Numbered from the stretch's first letter, positions 45,930-55,097 are shown. The stretch: DNA of 64,000 nucleotides from Butyrivibrio sp. MC2021 (GCF_000621605.1 NZ_JHXX01000001.1:1-64000), one strand, 5' to 3'. A program made the numbers and translations. The notes: generated by a model not told the origin, from the letters alone.

Positions 45930-47489
45930 ATGAGTATTTTAAATGTTGAGAATTTAACCCATGGCTTTGGTGACAGAGCCATTTTTGAGGATGTATCCTT
46001 CAGACTTCTTAAGGGAGAGCATATCGGCCTTGTGGGAGCCAACGGAGAAGGAAAGTCCACATTTATGAATATAATCACAGGCAAACTCATGCCTGATGCC
46101 GGCAAAATCGAGTGGTCCAAGAATGTTAAGGTTGGCTATCTTGATCAGCATGCTGTGTTAAAAGAGGGAATGACCATCAGAGACGTTCTTGCTTCAGCCT
46201 ATGAGCCTCTTTATGAGATGGAGCGCAGAATGAACGAGATCTGTGATGCCATGGGAGAGGCTGACGAAGCAACCCTGGAGTCTCTTATGGAGGAGCTTGG
46301 AACCATTCAGGACCTTCTTACCAACAGAGATTTTTACCTTATCGATTCCAAGATAGAAGAGGTTTCAAGAGCCCTGGGCTTTTTGGAGCTTGGCCTTGAC
46401 CGCGATGTTACAGAGCTTTCCGGAGGACAGAGAACCAAGATTCTTCTGGCTAAGCTTCTTTTGGAGAAGCCTGATATCCTTCTTCTGGACGAGCCTACCA
46501 ACTATCTGGATGCAGAGCATATTGTATGGCTCACCAGATATCTTCAGGACTACGACAACGCTTTTATCCTGATTTCCCATGATATTCCTTTCCTTAACAG
46601 CGTGGTGAATATCATTTATCACATGGACGGTCAGTATCACAGTCTCGACAGATATGTTGGCGACTATGACAAGTTTATGGAAGTTTACGAGGCTAAAAAG
46701 GCTCAGAGAGAGGCTGCATACAATCGTCAGCAGCAGGAGATCGCAGAGCTCAAGGACTTCGTTGCAAGAAATAAATCCAGAGTTGCCACAAGAAATATGG
46801 CTATGTCCAGACAGAAGAAGCTGGATAACATGGATATCATTGAGAAGATTCAGGAAAAGCCAAAGCCGGAGTTTAACTTTAAGACAGCCCGCACTCCCGG
46901 AAAGATGATCTTTGAGACCAAGGATCTTGTTATCGGCTATGACAGTCCTCTTTCAACACCTCTCAATATCTCAATGGAGAGAAACTCCAAGATCGTTCTC
47001 ACCGGTGCCAACGGTATCGGAAAGACAACCCTTCTTAAGAGCATTCTGGGACTTATTCCTTCTCTTGGCGGTTCTGTAGAACTTGGAGAAAATGTTGAGA
47101 TCGGATATTTTGAGCAGGAGATGTCTCCTGATATTGAGACCACCTGCATGCAGGAGATCTGGAATGAATTCCCGGGCTTTTCTCAGTATGAGGTAAGATC
47201 CGCCCTTGCAAAGTGCGGCCTTACAACCAAGCATATCGAGAGTAAGTGCAAGGTTTTATCCGGAGGAGAGCAGGCTAAGGTAAGACTTTGCAAGCTTATC
47301 AACAGGGAGTCCAATGTTCTTGTTCTGGACGAGCCTACCAACCATCTTGATGTGGATGCCAAGGATGAGCTTCACAGAGCTCTTAAGGAATATAAGGGCA
47401 GTATCCTTATGGTTTGCCATGAGCCTGACTTCTATCAGGACTTCGCAACCCAGATCATGGACTGCTCAAAGTGGACCACCAGGGTATAA
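45930..47489 (+). CDS. ABC-F family ATPase (ribosome-associated)
   Basis: A 519-residue protein with two ABC domains and no membrane part. Domain 1: GANGEGKST, LSGGQRTK, LLLDEPTNYLD; domain 2: GANGIGKTT, LSGGEQAK, LVLDEPTNHLD. The inter-domain linker is a charged helical hairpin (EAKKAQREAAYNRQQQEI ... RQKKLDNMDIIEKI), the part that reaches the ribosomal P site in ABC-F proteins. Length and linker suggest the YkpA/YbiT subgroup rather than an antibiotic-resistance factor, but this is by eye. It converges with rqcH with only 5 nt between stops. Confidence 0.92.
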   Translation: MSILNVENLTHGFGDRAIFEDVSFRLLKGEHIGLVGANGEGKSTFMNIITGKLMPDAGKIEWSKNVKVGYLDQHAVLKEGMTIRDVLASAYEPLYEMERRMNEICDAMGEADEATLESLMEELGTIQDLLTNRDFYLIDSKIEEVSRALGFLELGLDRDVTELSGGQRTKILLAKLLLEKPDILLLDEPTNYLDAEHIVWLTRYLQDYDNAFILISHDIPFLNSVVNIIYHMDGQYHSLDRYVGDYDKFMEVYEAKKAQREAAYNRQQQEIAELKDFVARNKSRVATRNMAMSRQKKLDNMDIIEKIQEKPKPEFNFKTARTPGKMIFETKDLVIGYDSPLSTPLNISMERNSKIVLTGANGIGKTTLLKSILGLIPSLGGSVELGENVEIGYFEQEMSPDIETTCMQEIWNEFPGFSQYEVRSALAKCGLTTKHIESKCKVLSGGEQAKVRLCKLINRESNVLVLDEPTNHLDVDAKDELHRALKEYKGSILMVCHEPDFYQDFATQIMDCSKWTTRV

Positions 47490-47494
47490 GGCTA

Positions 47495-49294
47495 TCAGTC
47501 ACTTATTAGCTTAAGTCCTGAAATGTCAGGAGAAATAGCCATTGAATAATTGGTATAGTACACTACAAAGCCCGGTTTAGCACCTCCGGGTTTTTTTACG
47601 TCCTTTCTTCTGAGGTAGTCTATCTCAACTTTTTCCTGATTCTTTCCTTTGGAATAAAAAGCGGCAAGAGCAGCAGCTTCCTCGAAGGCTCTGTCGGGAA
47701 CTTCCTTTCCTCCGGTCAAAAGAACTACGTGGGATCCTGGGATCTTCTTGGCGTGAAACCACCAGTCACCGCCGTTGGCTGTCTTGAAGGTGAGTTCATC
47801 GTTCTGAATATTATTTTTTCCTACAAAAATATCAAAGCCATCACTGGAAAGATAGTGGAATGGCTTGGAGGTGATCTTTTCCTTGCGACCGTTCTTTCCC
47901 TGAGGGTGAGCCTTGACGTAGCCGGAGAGGGCAAGCTCCTGACGGATCTGAGCAAGGTCAGCTTCCTTCTGGGCGATATCCAGGGCTGTGGAAATGGACT
48001 CCAGCTGCTCAATGGCCTGGGCTACCTCTGCCATCTGCTCGGTGAGGGCCTCCTGGGTTCTTTTGAGCTTGGTGTATTTATCAAAATACTTCTTGGCGTT
48101 CTGACTTACGGTAAGAGTAGGATCAAGAGGAATTGTCACATCCTCACCGGTGTTGTAATCATTTACTGTAATGTTCTTATCGCCTTCCTTGGCGCTGTAG
48201 CCGTAAACGGTGAGAAGTTCACCGAAAACTCTGTACTTGTCTTTTTTCTCGGAATCCTGAAGCTGCTTGGTCTGAAGATCATACTTTCTTACATTTCTCT
48301 CAAGAGCTGTCTGGACGATCTTACGAAGGTCCACGGATTTCTGCCTGATTCTTGTAACAACATTCTTTTCAGCATAATATTGCTCAATGAGAGCGGAGAT
48401 GCTGTCGAAAGGCTTGGATGAATAGCCCTGAGACTCTTCGATGTGGCTATCGTTATCATAGATAGTGAGCGGAATAGAAGCATATTCTTTGGGAGTGCCA
48501 TTCTCGTAGATGATTACAGGAGAGAAGCTTCCGTCCTTTATCTGGCTTACAACATCATCGAAGGCTCTGTAGAGAGCTATTGATTCCTGAGGATCCAGGG
48601 AGAGGGCGGATTTATCGGCATCAAGTCCTGCTCGGTAGCAGATTTCCTGGGATACAACAGGTGAAAAACCTGTGTAGCAGGAATAAATTGCCTTGAAAGC
48701 GGGCATGCCCTTGCTGAGAACGCTGGAAGAGAACTCATCGGCAGTGGTGGTGAGAGGATTGAGCTTGTCCTGGGAAGGAATGAAATACTTTCTTCCGGGA
48801 AGAACCTCTCTTACTGAGCTGACAGAAGCCGGGATATGCTTGATGCTGTCGATTATCATATCCTCTTCATCGGTGAAGATGATATTGCTGTACTTGCCCA
48901 TGATCTCTATAAGAAGCACCTTGTGGCGAAGATCACCCATTTCATCAAGGTGTTCAATCTCAAATCTGATGATTCTTTCAAGGCCTCCCGGCTGGGATAC
49001 AGAGATGATGCGGCCGTTCTGAATGTGCTTACGAAGAAGCATGCAGAAATTGGGCGCTGTCATCGGTGAGGGCTTGTTATCATCTGTCATATAAACCAGC
49101 GGAAGAGAAGCGTCCGCTGACATAACAACTCTGGCCTGCTTGATCTGATATTTTTCAATGTTCTCATAGGAGAGCTTTACCGTAATAAGAAGCTCATCGC
49201 TTTCTGTCTGAGCAATTTTATAGATACGACCTCCTGTTAAAAGGTCCCTGAAATCTTTAGTTAAATTCGCAACTGTAATTCCGTCAAATGCCAT
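47495..49294 (-). CDS. rqcH: Ribosome quality control protein RqcH (NFACT; FbpA-type)
   Basis: RqcH binds stalled large subunits and directs C-terminal alanine tailing of the nascent chain. The 599-residue protein has the NFACT-N domain (MAFDGITVANLTKDFRDLL onward, with LDEMGD and LLIEIMGKYSNIIF), a long coiled coil (about 290-450) and the NFACT-R domain with DWWFHAKKIPGSHVVL. These are family hallmarks; older annotations call it fibronectin-binding protein. GGAAGGT lies about 10 nt before the ATG and a good promoter upstream. Its 3' end faces the ABC-F gene with no terminator between. Confidence 0.95.
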   Translation of the reverse strand: MAFDGITVANLTKDFRDLLTGGRIYKIAQTESDELLITVKLSYENIEKYQIKQARVVMSADASLPLVYMTDDNKPSPMTAPNFCMLLRKHIQNGRIISVSQPGGLERIIRFEIEHLDEMGDLRHKVLLIEIMGKYSNIIFTDEEDMIIDSIKHIPASVSSVREVLPGRKYFIPSQDKLNPLTTTADEFSSSVLSKGMPAFKAIYSCYTGFSPVVSQEICYRAGLDADKSALSLDPQESIALYRAFDDVVSQIKDGSFSPVIIYENGTPKEYASIPLTIYDNDSHIEESQGYSSKPFDSISALIEQYYAEKNVVTRIRQKSVDLRKIVQTALERNVRKYDLQTKQLQDSEKKDKYRVFGELLTVYGYSAKEGDKNITVNDYNTGEDVTIPLDPTLTVSQNAKKYFDKYTKLKRTQEALTEQMAEVAQAIEQLESISTALDIAQKEADLAQIRQELALSGYVKAHPQGKNGRKEKITSKPFHYLSSDGFDIFVGKNNIQNDELTFKTANGGDWWFHAKKIPGSHVVLLTGGKEVPDRAFEEAAALAAFYSKGKNQEKVEIDYLRRKDVKKPGGAKPGFVVYYTNYSMAISPDISGLKLISD

Positions 49295-49340
49295 ATTCTA
49301 ATTTACCTTCCGTAGTAGAAATATTGTAAATGCAGGCTTA

Positions 49341-49369
49341 ATTGTACCATGTATCAGGGCAGCATTCAA
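49341..49369 (-). promoter_or_regulatory. rqcH promoter
   Basis: On the minus strand, TTGAAT (49364-49369), a 17-nt spacer and TACAAT (49341-49346): a good sigma-A promoter 47 nt from the start codon. Confidence 0.75.
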
Positions 49370-49452
49370 AGTTTAAGAATATTCATACAAATTCCATATT
49401 ATGTGGGAATTAAATATTCACTTTGCTTATTTTGCGGTGTACATTGAAAAAG

Positions 49453-49480
49453 TTGCACATTTTGATTTTTTTGCTATAAA
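49453..49480 (+). promoter_or_regulatory. Promoter of the CUT1 importer operon
   Basis: TTGCAC (49453-49458), 16-nt spacer, TATAAA (49475-49480). The -35 region TGCAC and the GTGCA just after the -10 form an inverted pair around the promoter core. Confidence 0.6.
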
Positions 49481-49603
49481 AGTGCACGGAAATAGCAATA
49501 TGTGAGTAACAGTTGCAATATATGATAGGTGCAATATGACAACAAAAAATATAATGTACTTGAATTTAATTGTGCAATTCGCATAAAAAACGGGAGGAAT
49601 TAA

Positions 49604-50551
49604 ATGGGGAAGAGTTCTAAAACGAGTGTGGGAAGCTCGAAATCTTTTGTCGTGTATATGAAACGCTACTGGCAGCTTTATGCCATGTTATTTTTACCTC
49701 TTTTATACCTGGTGGTATTTAAGTATGCACCAATGGTCTATGTACAGATCGCATTCAAGAAGTACAGTCTGGTCAAGAGTATCTGGGAGCTGCCCCTGGC
49801 AGACAACCATGGATTTGAGTTCTTTATCAAGGCATTTAAGAACAACGATTTCAAATATGCTCTTAGAAACACACTGACACTTAATTTACTGGATCTGTTC
49901 TTTGGATTCCCGGCACCAATTATTTTCGCATTGATACTTAATGAGCTGTGTTTCAAGCATTACAAGAAGGTGGTTCAGACAATAGCTTATATGCCACACT
50001 TCCTGTCATGGGTTATCATCTACAGCTTGGCACTGCAGCTTCTTGCGCCTACAGATGGTCTTGTAAACATGGTCATCAGTAAGATGGGCTTTGATCCGAT
50101 TCCTTTCCTGAATGATGGAAAACACTGGATCGGAAGCTATATCGGATTTGGTATCTGGCAGAACTTCGGCTGGGGCTCCATTGTATATTTGGCAGCTATT
50201 GCCGGCATCAATCCTGAGCTGTATGAAGCTGCTTCCGTAGACGGAGCAGGAAGATTCCGCAAGATGTGGCATATCACACTTCCCGGAATCAAGCCTACCA
50301 TCGTAGTGCTTCTTATCATGAGCCTTGGTAACATCTTAGGCGGTGGCTTTGATCGTCCTTTCGCATTCCAGAACAACCTGGTTATGCGTGTGGCAGACGT
50401 TATCGCAACCTTCGTGTACAGAGTCGGTATCAAGGGACTTCAGTTCTCACTTACAACCGCGGTTGGTTTGTTCCAGTCTGTAGTAGGTATTTTCTTCCTG
50501 CTGATGGCAAACTTCATCTCACGTAAGCTTGGTGAGAGAGGAATCTGGTAA
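49604..50551 (+). CDS. Oligosaccharide ABC permease, LplB-type
   Basis: A 315-residue CUT1 permease with six membrane helices. It begins with the basic segment YMKRYWQLYAMLFLPLLYLVVFKYAP typical of LplB/YtcO-like proteins and has the EAA loop YEAASVDGAGRFRKMWHITLP that contacts the ATPase. GGGAGGA precedes the ATG. The second permease follows after 14 nt and the binding lipoprotein further on. No ATPase gene is present, so a shared MsmK-like ATPase encoded elsewhere is expected. Confidence 0.94.
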   Translation: MGKSSKTSVGSSKSFVVYMKRYWQLYAMLFLPLLYLVVFKYAPMVYVQIAFKKYSLVKSIWELPLADNHGFEFFIKAFKNNDFKYALRNTLTLNLLDLFFGFPAPIIFALILNELCFKHYKKVVQTIAYMPHFLSWVIIYSLALQLLAPTDGLVNMVISKMGFDPIPFLNDGKHWIGSYIGFGIWQNFGWGSIVYLAAIAGINPELYEAASVDGAGRFRKMWHITLPGIKPTIVVLLIMSLGNILGGGFDRPFAFQNNLVMRVADVIATFVYRVGIKGLQFSLTTAVGLFQSVVGIFFLLMANFISRKLGERGIW

Positions 50552-50565
50552 GGAGGTGCGAATAA

Positions 50566-51438
50566 ATGAAAATTAAATCTGGCGCAGATAAAGCCTGGGA
50601 TATTGTATTCGTGATCTTCTGCCTTTTGATCAGTCTGATGTGCATTATTCCTATGATAAATCTTCTTGCCAAGTCCCTCAGCGGAACAGACTACCTGGTA
50701 AGAAACGAAGTATATCTTTTGCCCAAGGGGCTCAACTTTAACGCATATGCAACAGTACTTAAGGATCCCAAGTACATTAGAGCATTTATATGGACTGTTT
50801 TCCTTACAGTCGTTTGTACGATCCTTTCTCTTACAATGACAACACTGTGCGCATTCCCGCTTATTTTTGAGAACCTTCGCGGAAGAAAGGCAATCAATAT
50901 CTTCATTACAATTACAATGTTTTTTAACGCAGGAACAATTCCGAACTACCTGCTTATGCAGAAGCTGAACCTTCTCAGTAACCCGCTGGTACTGATCCTT
51001 CCGGGTGTAATGAGTGTTTACAACATGATCATCATGAGAAGTTTCTTCTATGGAATACCTGACAGCTTGCGTGAGTCTGCTGAGATCGACGGAGCAACAT
51101 TCTTTGAGATTCTTACAAAGATTTATATACCGCTTTCCAAGCCTGTTTTGGCTACACTGGCTCTGTTTTATGCGGTAGGAAGATGGAATGGTTATTCCGA
51201 TGCACTCATGTACATGAGAGAAGCCAAGTACTATACACTGCAGCTTCTTTTGTACAACATCATCAACAACATCAACCAGGTTGAGGTTGCCACACAGGAA
51301 GGCTTCTCAACACCGGGCCTTTCAGCATCACTTAAGGCAGCCATAGTAATGTTTTCAACTATTCCTATTTTGTGCATTTATCCGTTCCTCCAGAAGTACT
51401 TCATCCACGGAGTAACAATGGGTGCGGTTAAAGAATGA
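50566..51438 (+). CDS. Oligosaccharide ABC permease, YtcP/LplC-type
   Basis: A 290-residue CUT1 partner permease with six helices, starting DIVFVIFCLLISLMCIIPMI and ending in YFIHGVTMGAVKE, the common YtcP/LplC ending. The EAA loop is LRESAEIDGATFFEILTKIYIP. AAGGAGGTG lies before the ATG. YtcP relatives import uronic-acid oligosaccharides or other plant-derived glycans; the neighbouring uxaB agrees with this. Confidence 0.94.
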   Translation: MKIKSGADKAWDIVFVIFCLLISLMCIIPMINLLAKSLSGTDYLVRNEVYLLPKGLNFNAYATVLKDPKYIRAFIWTVFLTVVCTILSLTMTTLCAFPLIFENLRGRKAINIFITITMFFNAGTIPNYLLMQKLNLLSNPLVLILPGVMSVYNMIIMRSFFYGIPDSLRESAEIDGATFFEILTKIYIPLSKPVLATLALFYAVGRWNGYSDALMYMREAKYYTLQLLLYNIINNINQVEVATQEGFSTPGLSASLKAAIVMFSTIPILCIYPFLQKYFIHGVTMGAVKE

Positions 51439-51476
51439 GCACTTAATGAGGTGTTTTCGAATTTGTGCGAATTCTT

Positions 51477-51537
51477 GTTCTGGCGAGCACAACGTGCGAG
51501 ATCAGAACTACCTTGAACTTAATCCTTATTGGATTAA
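51477..51537 (+). promoter_or_regulatory. Intercistronic hairpins before the binding-protein gene
   Basis: GTTCTG (51477-51482) pairs with CAGAAC (51503-51508), enclosing GCAC/GTGC (51487-51497); next TTAATCC (51519-51525) pairs with GGATTAA (51531-51537). No T run. They probably set different transcript levels for permeases and binding protein, or mark an internal promoter region (TTGACATATTAG at 51549). Confidence 0.5.
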
Positions 51538-51573
51538 ATAAATATTAATTGACATATTAGAAGGGAGGTCAAT

Positions 51574-53304
51574 ATGAAAAACAAAGTATTATCAGTTTTA
51601 CTTGCATCTGCAATGGTATTCTCTGTAGCAGCTTGCGGATCTTCACAGGGAGGATCTACAGCAACAACAGATACACCTAAGGCAGAGACACAGACAGCTA
51701 CTCAGGAGACTGCTACAACTACAGAAACAGCAGCAGAGCCTGCAGCTGAGTCAACCTCAGAACTTACAGACGGTAAGTTTGCTGAGACAAGACAGATTAC
51801 TGTAGAGATCTACGACAGAGGTAACGACGGTGGTTCAGATCCTGAGAACAACATGTACACAGAGTTCATCAAAAAGGGAATGCTCGAGGAGCACAACGTA
51901 GAAGTTACCTTTAAGAAGGTTCCCAGATGGACAGAGGTTGATGATATCAACAACCTTCTTGCAGCTCAGGAAGCTCCTGATATCTGCGTAACCTACAGTT
52001 ATCCTACAGTACTTACCTACGCTCAGATGGGCGGCGTTATCGATCTCAGCGAGATGATCGAGACCTACAAGGCTGATACTCCAAATCTTTGGGCATGGCT
52101 CGGCGACACAAACATGCTTTGGGACAAGGATCCTAAGACCGGCACAGTTTGGGCTATTGAGGGTAAGAGAGCAGAGCAGCAGAGAATAGTTACTTTCGTT
52201 CGTAAGGACTGGCTTGATAAGCTTGGACTCCAGGTTCCTACAACAACTCAGGAATTTGAAGACATGCTTATCGCATTCAGAGACAATGCAGATACTCTTC
52301 TTGGAGCAGATGCTTCCAAGATGGTTCCTTTCTCAGCAAGCTATGATATCGGATGGAGAGCATCCAACATTATCACATCATTCATGGATCCTGCTATCAC
52401 AGACAAGGAGTACTACATCAACGGATTCGATGACAGAATGGTTACACAGGCTTCAACCAAGGAAGCTGTAAGACTTCTTAACAAGTGGTACAACGCAGAC
52501 CTTATGTGGAAAGACTTCGTTCTTTACGGAAGTGGCGACACAACTGAGGACGATATGATCAAGGCCGGCTATGTTGGCGCATTCCAGCACAACTGGGATT
52601 ATGTATTCAGAAACGGCGAGGACAGCATCAATTCTAACCTTAAGAGAAACGTAGGCGAGGACGCTGTATTTATTCCTGTTGACTGCTTCCAGAACTCAGC
52701 CGGCAAGTATTCCAAGTGGCTCTACAGCTCAGCAGGCGACAGAAAGATCTTCTTCCCTTCAACCAATGATGAGCCTTTAGCATCACTTCTTTACCTTGAC
52801 TTCATTTCAAAGCCTGAGACAATCAAGTACCTCCAGGCAGGTGATGAGGGTGTTACACACGAAGTTCTTGACAGCGGCGCTATCCAGATCATTGCTGCAA
52901 CTGGCGATGCAATCCAGAACTCAGGAAAGAACATCGACTACACAATCACATGTAACGGAACATACTTCGGTGACGAGGCTCTTGCAGCTCTTTCCCTGGC
53001 ATACGGCTACGCTGAGGCTGATCCTGAGCTTGTAGATCAGGCTAACAAGATCGCTATGGCAGATGGTCTTGAGCCTAAGAACGTTAACGTTGGTGAGATC
53101 ACTGCAGAGGCAGGTGTTGGCGATACTCTTTCAGCTAAGAGAGATCAGATCTATGATAACGCTGTAGTAGCTTCTGAGGCTGATTTCGATTCTGTTTGGG
53201 ACAGCTATGTAGCAGATTACCTTTCATCAGGCGGACAGGCTATCATCGACGAGCGTACAGAGAAGTGGACAGAGTACTTTGGCGATGCTGACATGCTTCC
53301 ATAA
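51574..53304 (+). CDS. Extracellular oligosaccharide-binding lipoprotein (LipO/YtcQ-like)
   Basis: A 576-residue lipoprotein; signal ends FSVAAC with the lipidated Cys at about residue 21, then a Thr/Ala/Glu-rich linker (about 25-66). The large family 1 solute-binding domain begins RQITVEIYDRGNDGG and includes APDICVTYSYPTVLTYAQMGG. Size and partners match LipO/YtcQ-type proteins of CUT1 importers. GGGAGG precedes the ATG. Codon use is strongly biased as in highly expressed genes. Its ligand is probably a pectin- or xylan-derived oligosaccharide given uxaB nearby; this is inference. Confidence 0.92.
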   Translation: MKNKVLSVLLASAMVFSVAACGSSQGGSTATTDTPKAETQTATQETATTTETAAEPAAESTSELTDGKFAETRQITVEIYDRGNDGGSDPENNMYTEFIKKGMLEEHNVEVTFKKVPRWTEVDDINNLLAAQEAPDICVTYSYPTVLTYAQMGGVIDLSEMIETYKADTPNLWAWLGDTNMLWDKDPKTGTVWAIEGKRAEQQRIVTFVRKDWLDKLGLQVPTTTQEFEDMLIAFRDNADTLLGADASKMVPFSASYDIGWRASNIITSFMDPAITDKEYYINGFDDRMVTQASTKEAVRLLNKWYNADLMWKDFVLYGSGDTTEDDMIKAGYVGAFQHNWDYVFRNGEDSINSNLKRNVGEDAVFIPVDCFQNSAGKYSKWLYSSAGDRKIFFPSTNDEPLASLLYLDFISKPETIKYLQAGDEGVTHEVLDSGAIQIIAATGDAIQNSGKNIDYTITCNGTYFGDEALAALSLAYGYAEADPELVDQANKIAMADGLEPKNVNVGEITAEAGVGDTLSAKRDQIYDNAVVASEADFDSVWDSYVADYLSSGGQAIIDERTEKWTEYFGDADMLP

Positions 53305-53338
53305 TCGCAATTGAAAATTTTGAATTAAGTCATAAAAA

Positions 53339-53378
53339 TGGCGCGGCTCCGATTTGGAGTCGCGCCATGATTTTTTTG
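53339..53378. terminator. Bidirectional terminator between binding protein and uxaB
   Basis: ATGGCGCGgCTCC (53339-53351) pairs with GGAGtCGCGCCAT (53356-53368), followed by T7; A5 on the other side serves uxaB. Confidence 0.92.
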
Positions 53379-53388
53379 TTCTTATTTA

Positions 53389-54888
53389 TCAAAGGCAGCT
53401 AGCGTATGCTTTCTCAGCGCCTTCTGTGTGGATCTTCTTGAGGTCTGCGATAACAGCATCTGTAAGTCCTGCGATCTTGTTGAGATCCTGATCCCACATC
53501 TTCTCATTTCCAAGAACAGCCTTAACAAGGTCTTCCTCGGAATCATTTCTGTGCTCGTAGAAGAACTCAAGAGCCCATCTGTCATCACTTACTGTGTAGG
53601 TATTGCCAGCAGGTCTCTTGTTAACAAGACCGGCATCTGTAAGCTCCTGAACATCATTTGAATAGAATGCAATATATGCAGCCAGTGACATTGTAAGGCA
53701 AACAGGAAGCTTGCCGTTCTTTTCAATGTACTGAAGGAATGAAGGCATATTTCTTGCTTTCCACTTACTTGTTGAGTTAAGTGAGATAGACATAAGCTCG
53801 TGGTTAACGAAAGGATTGTTGAAACGATCCTTAACAGCAGCAGCGAACTCGTTGAGGTCATTCTCGTCAAGGTGATCAACAAGAGTAGGGATAACCTCCT
53901 CGCTGAGCATCTTGTTCATGAAACCTGCAATGTTCTCGTTCTGCATGCAATCACGAACGATATCCTGGCCTGAAAGATAAGCGCCAAGTACGAAACCTGT
54001 GTGAGCTCCGTTAAGGATACGAACCTTGCGGTGCTTGTAAGGCATAACATCGGGAACAACATGTACGTTAACGCCTGCCTTCTTGAAAGGAAGTCTCTCT
54101 TCAAGCTCTGCAGGTCCTTCGATGATCCAAACACCGAAGATCTCACCTACATCGATGAGCTCGTCGTGGTAACCGTTAACTTCCTCAAGCTTCTCAACTT
54201 CCTTGGGATCACGGATTCTTCCGGGAACGATTCTGTCTACAAGAGTAGAGCAGAAGATGTTGTCATTGTTAACCCATGACTTGAAGCCATCCTCAAGCTT
54301 CCACTGATCGATATACTGGTTTACACACTTAAGAAGCTCTTTACCGTTGTTATCGATAAGCTCGCAGGAGAGAACAACAACGCCCTTCTTGCCTGCCTTA
54401 TATCTTCTGTAAAGAACCTGTGTGAGCTTGCCGGGGAAGCTTGCAGCGGGAACATCCTCGAAGTTGCAAGCGGGATCATAAGCGATACCTGCTTCTGTTG
54501 TGTTGGAAGCAATGATATCAAGATCATCGCTCTCGGCGATAGCCATCATCTTATCGTAATCTGCCTGGTTGTATGGATTCAGGCAGCAATCAACTGCTGA
54601 AATAACTCTCTTTGCATCTACCTTCTGGCCGTTCTCGCTGCCACGAAGATAAAGAGTGTAGAGACCTTCCTGCTTGTTAACAAGATCTGTAAGACCCTGG
54701 GCGATAGGCTGAACAAGAGCAACCTTGCCGTTCCAGCCGGCCTTCTCATTACTGATATCAAAGAAATAATCTACGAATGCTCTCATGAAGTTTCCTTCAC
54801 CAAACTGAAGAACTCTTACAGGTGCATCCTTAAGAACGTAACCTTCATAGCCTGACTTGGCCAATACATCATAATTTAATAAATCCAT
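53389..54888 (-). CDS. uxaB: Tagaturonate reductase (altronate oxidoreductase)
   Basis: Interconverts tagaturonate and altronate with NADH in galacturonate catabolism. The 499-residue protein belongs to the long-chain mannitol dehydrogenase family: N-terminal Rossmann VRVLQFGEGNFMRAFVDYFF, the segment SCELIDNNGKELLKCV, FCSTLVDRIVPG, and the catalytic region VMPYKHRKVRILNGAHTGF, whose Lys-Arg and Asn-x-x-His are conserved. Length is typical of UxaB. AGGAGGAAGGG precedes the ATG. Two perfect cre-type operators lie upstream. uxaC and uxaA are absent from the window. Confidence 0.93.
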   Translation of the reverse strand: MDLLNYDVLAKSGYEGYVLKDAPVRVLQFGEGNFMRAFVDYFFDISNEKAGWNGKVALVQPIAQGLTDLVNKQEGLYTLYLRGSENGQKVDAKRVISAVDCCLNPYNQADYDKMMAIAESDDLDIIASNTTEAGIAYDPACNFEDVPAASFPGKLTQVLYRRYKAGKKGVVVLSCELIDNNGKELLKCVNQYIDQWKLEDGFKSWVNNDNIFCSTLVDRIVPGRIRDPKEVEKLEEVNGYHDELIDVGEIFGVWIIEGPAELEERLPFKKAGVNVHVVPDVMPYKHRKVRILNGAHTGFVLGAYLSGQDIVRDCMQNENIAGFMNKMLSEEVIPTLVDHLDENDLNEFAAAVKDRFNNPFVNHELMSISLNSTSKWKARNMPSFLQYIEKNGKLPVCLTMSLAAYIAFYSNDVQELTDAGLVNKRPAGNTYTVSDDRWALEFFYEHRNDSEEDLVKAVLGNEKMWDQDLNKIAGLTDAVIADLKKIHTEGAEKAYASCL

Positions 54889-54907
54889 ATAACCCTTCCT
54901 CCTAAAA

Positions 54908-54921
54908 TGTAAACGCTTACA
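54908..54921. promoter_or_regulatory. cre/LacI-type operator 1 upstream of uxaB
   Basis: TGTAAACGCTTACA matches the CcpA site consensus TGWAANCGNTNWCA at every position. It lies 20 nt upstream of the uxaB start codon, in the likely 5' leader, so binding would block transcription. A LacI-family uronate regulator could also use it. Confidence 0.8.
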
Positions 54922-54967
54922 AAACGTTTTTGATACATCTTTTATCCAATAATGTTATAACAAATTA

Positions 54968-54981
54968 TGTAAGCGTTTACA
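54968..54981. promoter_or_regulatory. cre/LacI-type operator 2 upstream of uxaB
   Basis: TGTAAGCGTTTACA is the exact reverse complement of operator 1 and again fits the cre consensus fully. The centres are 60 bp apart with the probable promoter between them, an arrangement that permits looping by a tetramer or double occupancy. Confidence 0.8.
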
Positions 54982-55025
54982 ATACTAAATTTCTAATTTT
55001 TTTATGAATGCAAAAGAGGCCAGCA

Positions 55026-55054
55026 TTGACCTTGAAATAGCGCTGTATTATAAT
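55026..55054 (+). promoter_or_regulatory. yicC operon promoter
   Basis: TTGACC (55026-55031), 17-nt spacer, perfect TATAAT (55049-55054); a strong sigma-A promoter 43 nt before the yicC start. Confidence 0.85.
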
Positions 55055-55097
55055 GGTTTATGTAAAATTTTGCCCTAAAATAAAGGAGATTCTACTT

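Larger units (their letters stand above)
49295..49603. other. Divergent intergenic region, rqcH / CUT1 importer
   Basis: 309 nt without a gene. It holds the rqcH promoter (49341-49369), a promoter for the importer (49453-49480), and three direct GCAATAT repeats at 49495, 49515 and 49531 between that promoter and the start codon, plus a further TGCAAT at 49573. The repeats lie in the likely 5' leader or operator zone. No regulator gene sits beside it. Confidence 0.6.

Noticed and set aside
45930-47489. ABC-F antibiotic resistance factor
   Set aside because: Length and linker fit the housekeeping YkpA/YbiT-like group; no resistance context is seen.
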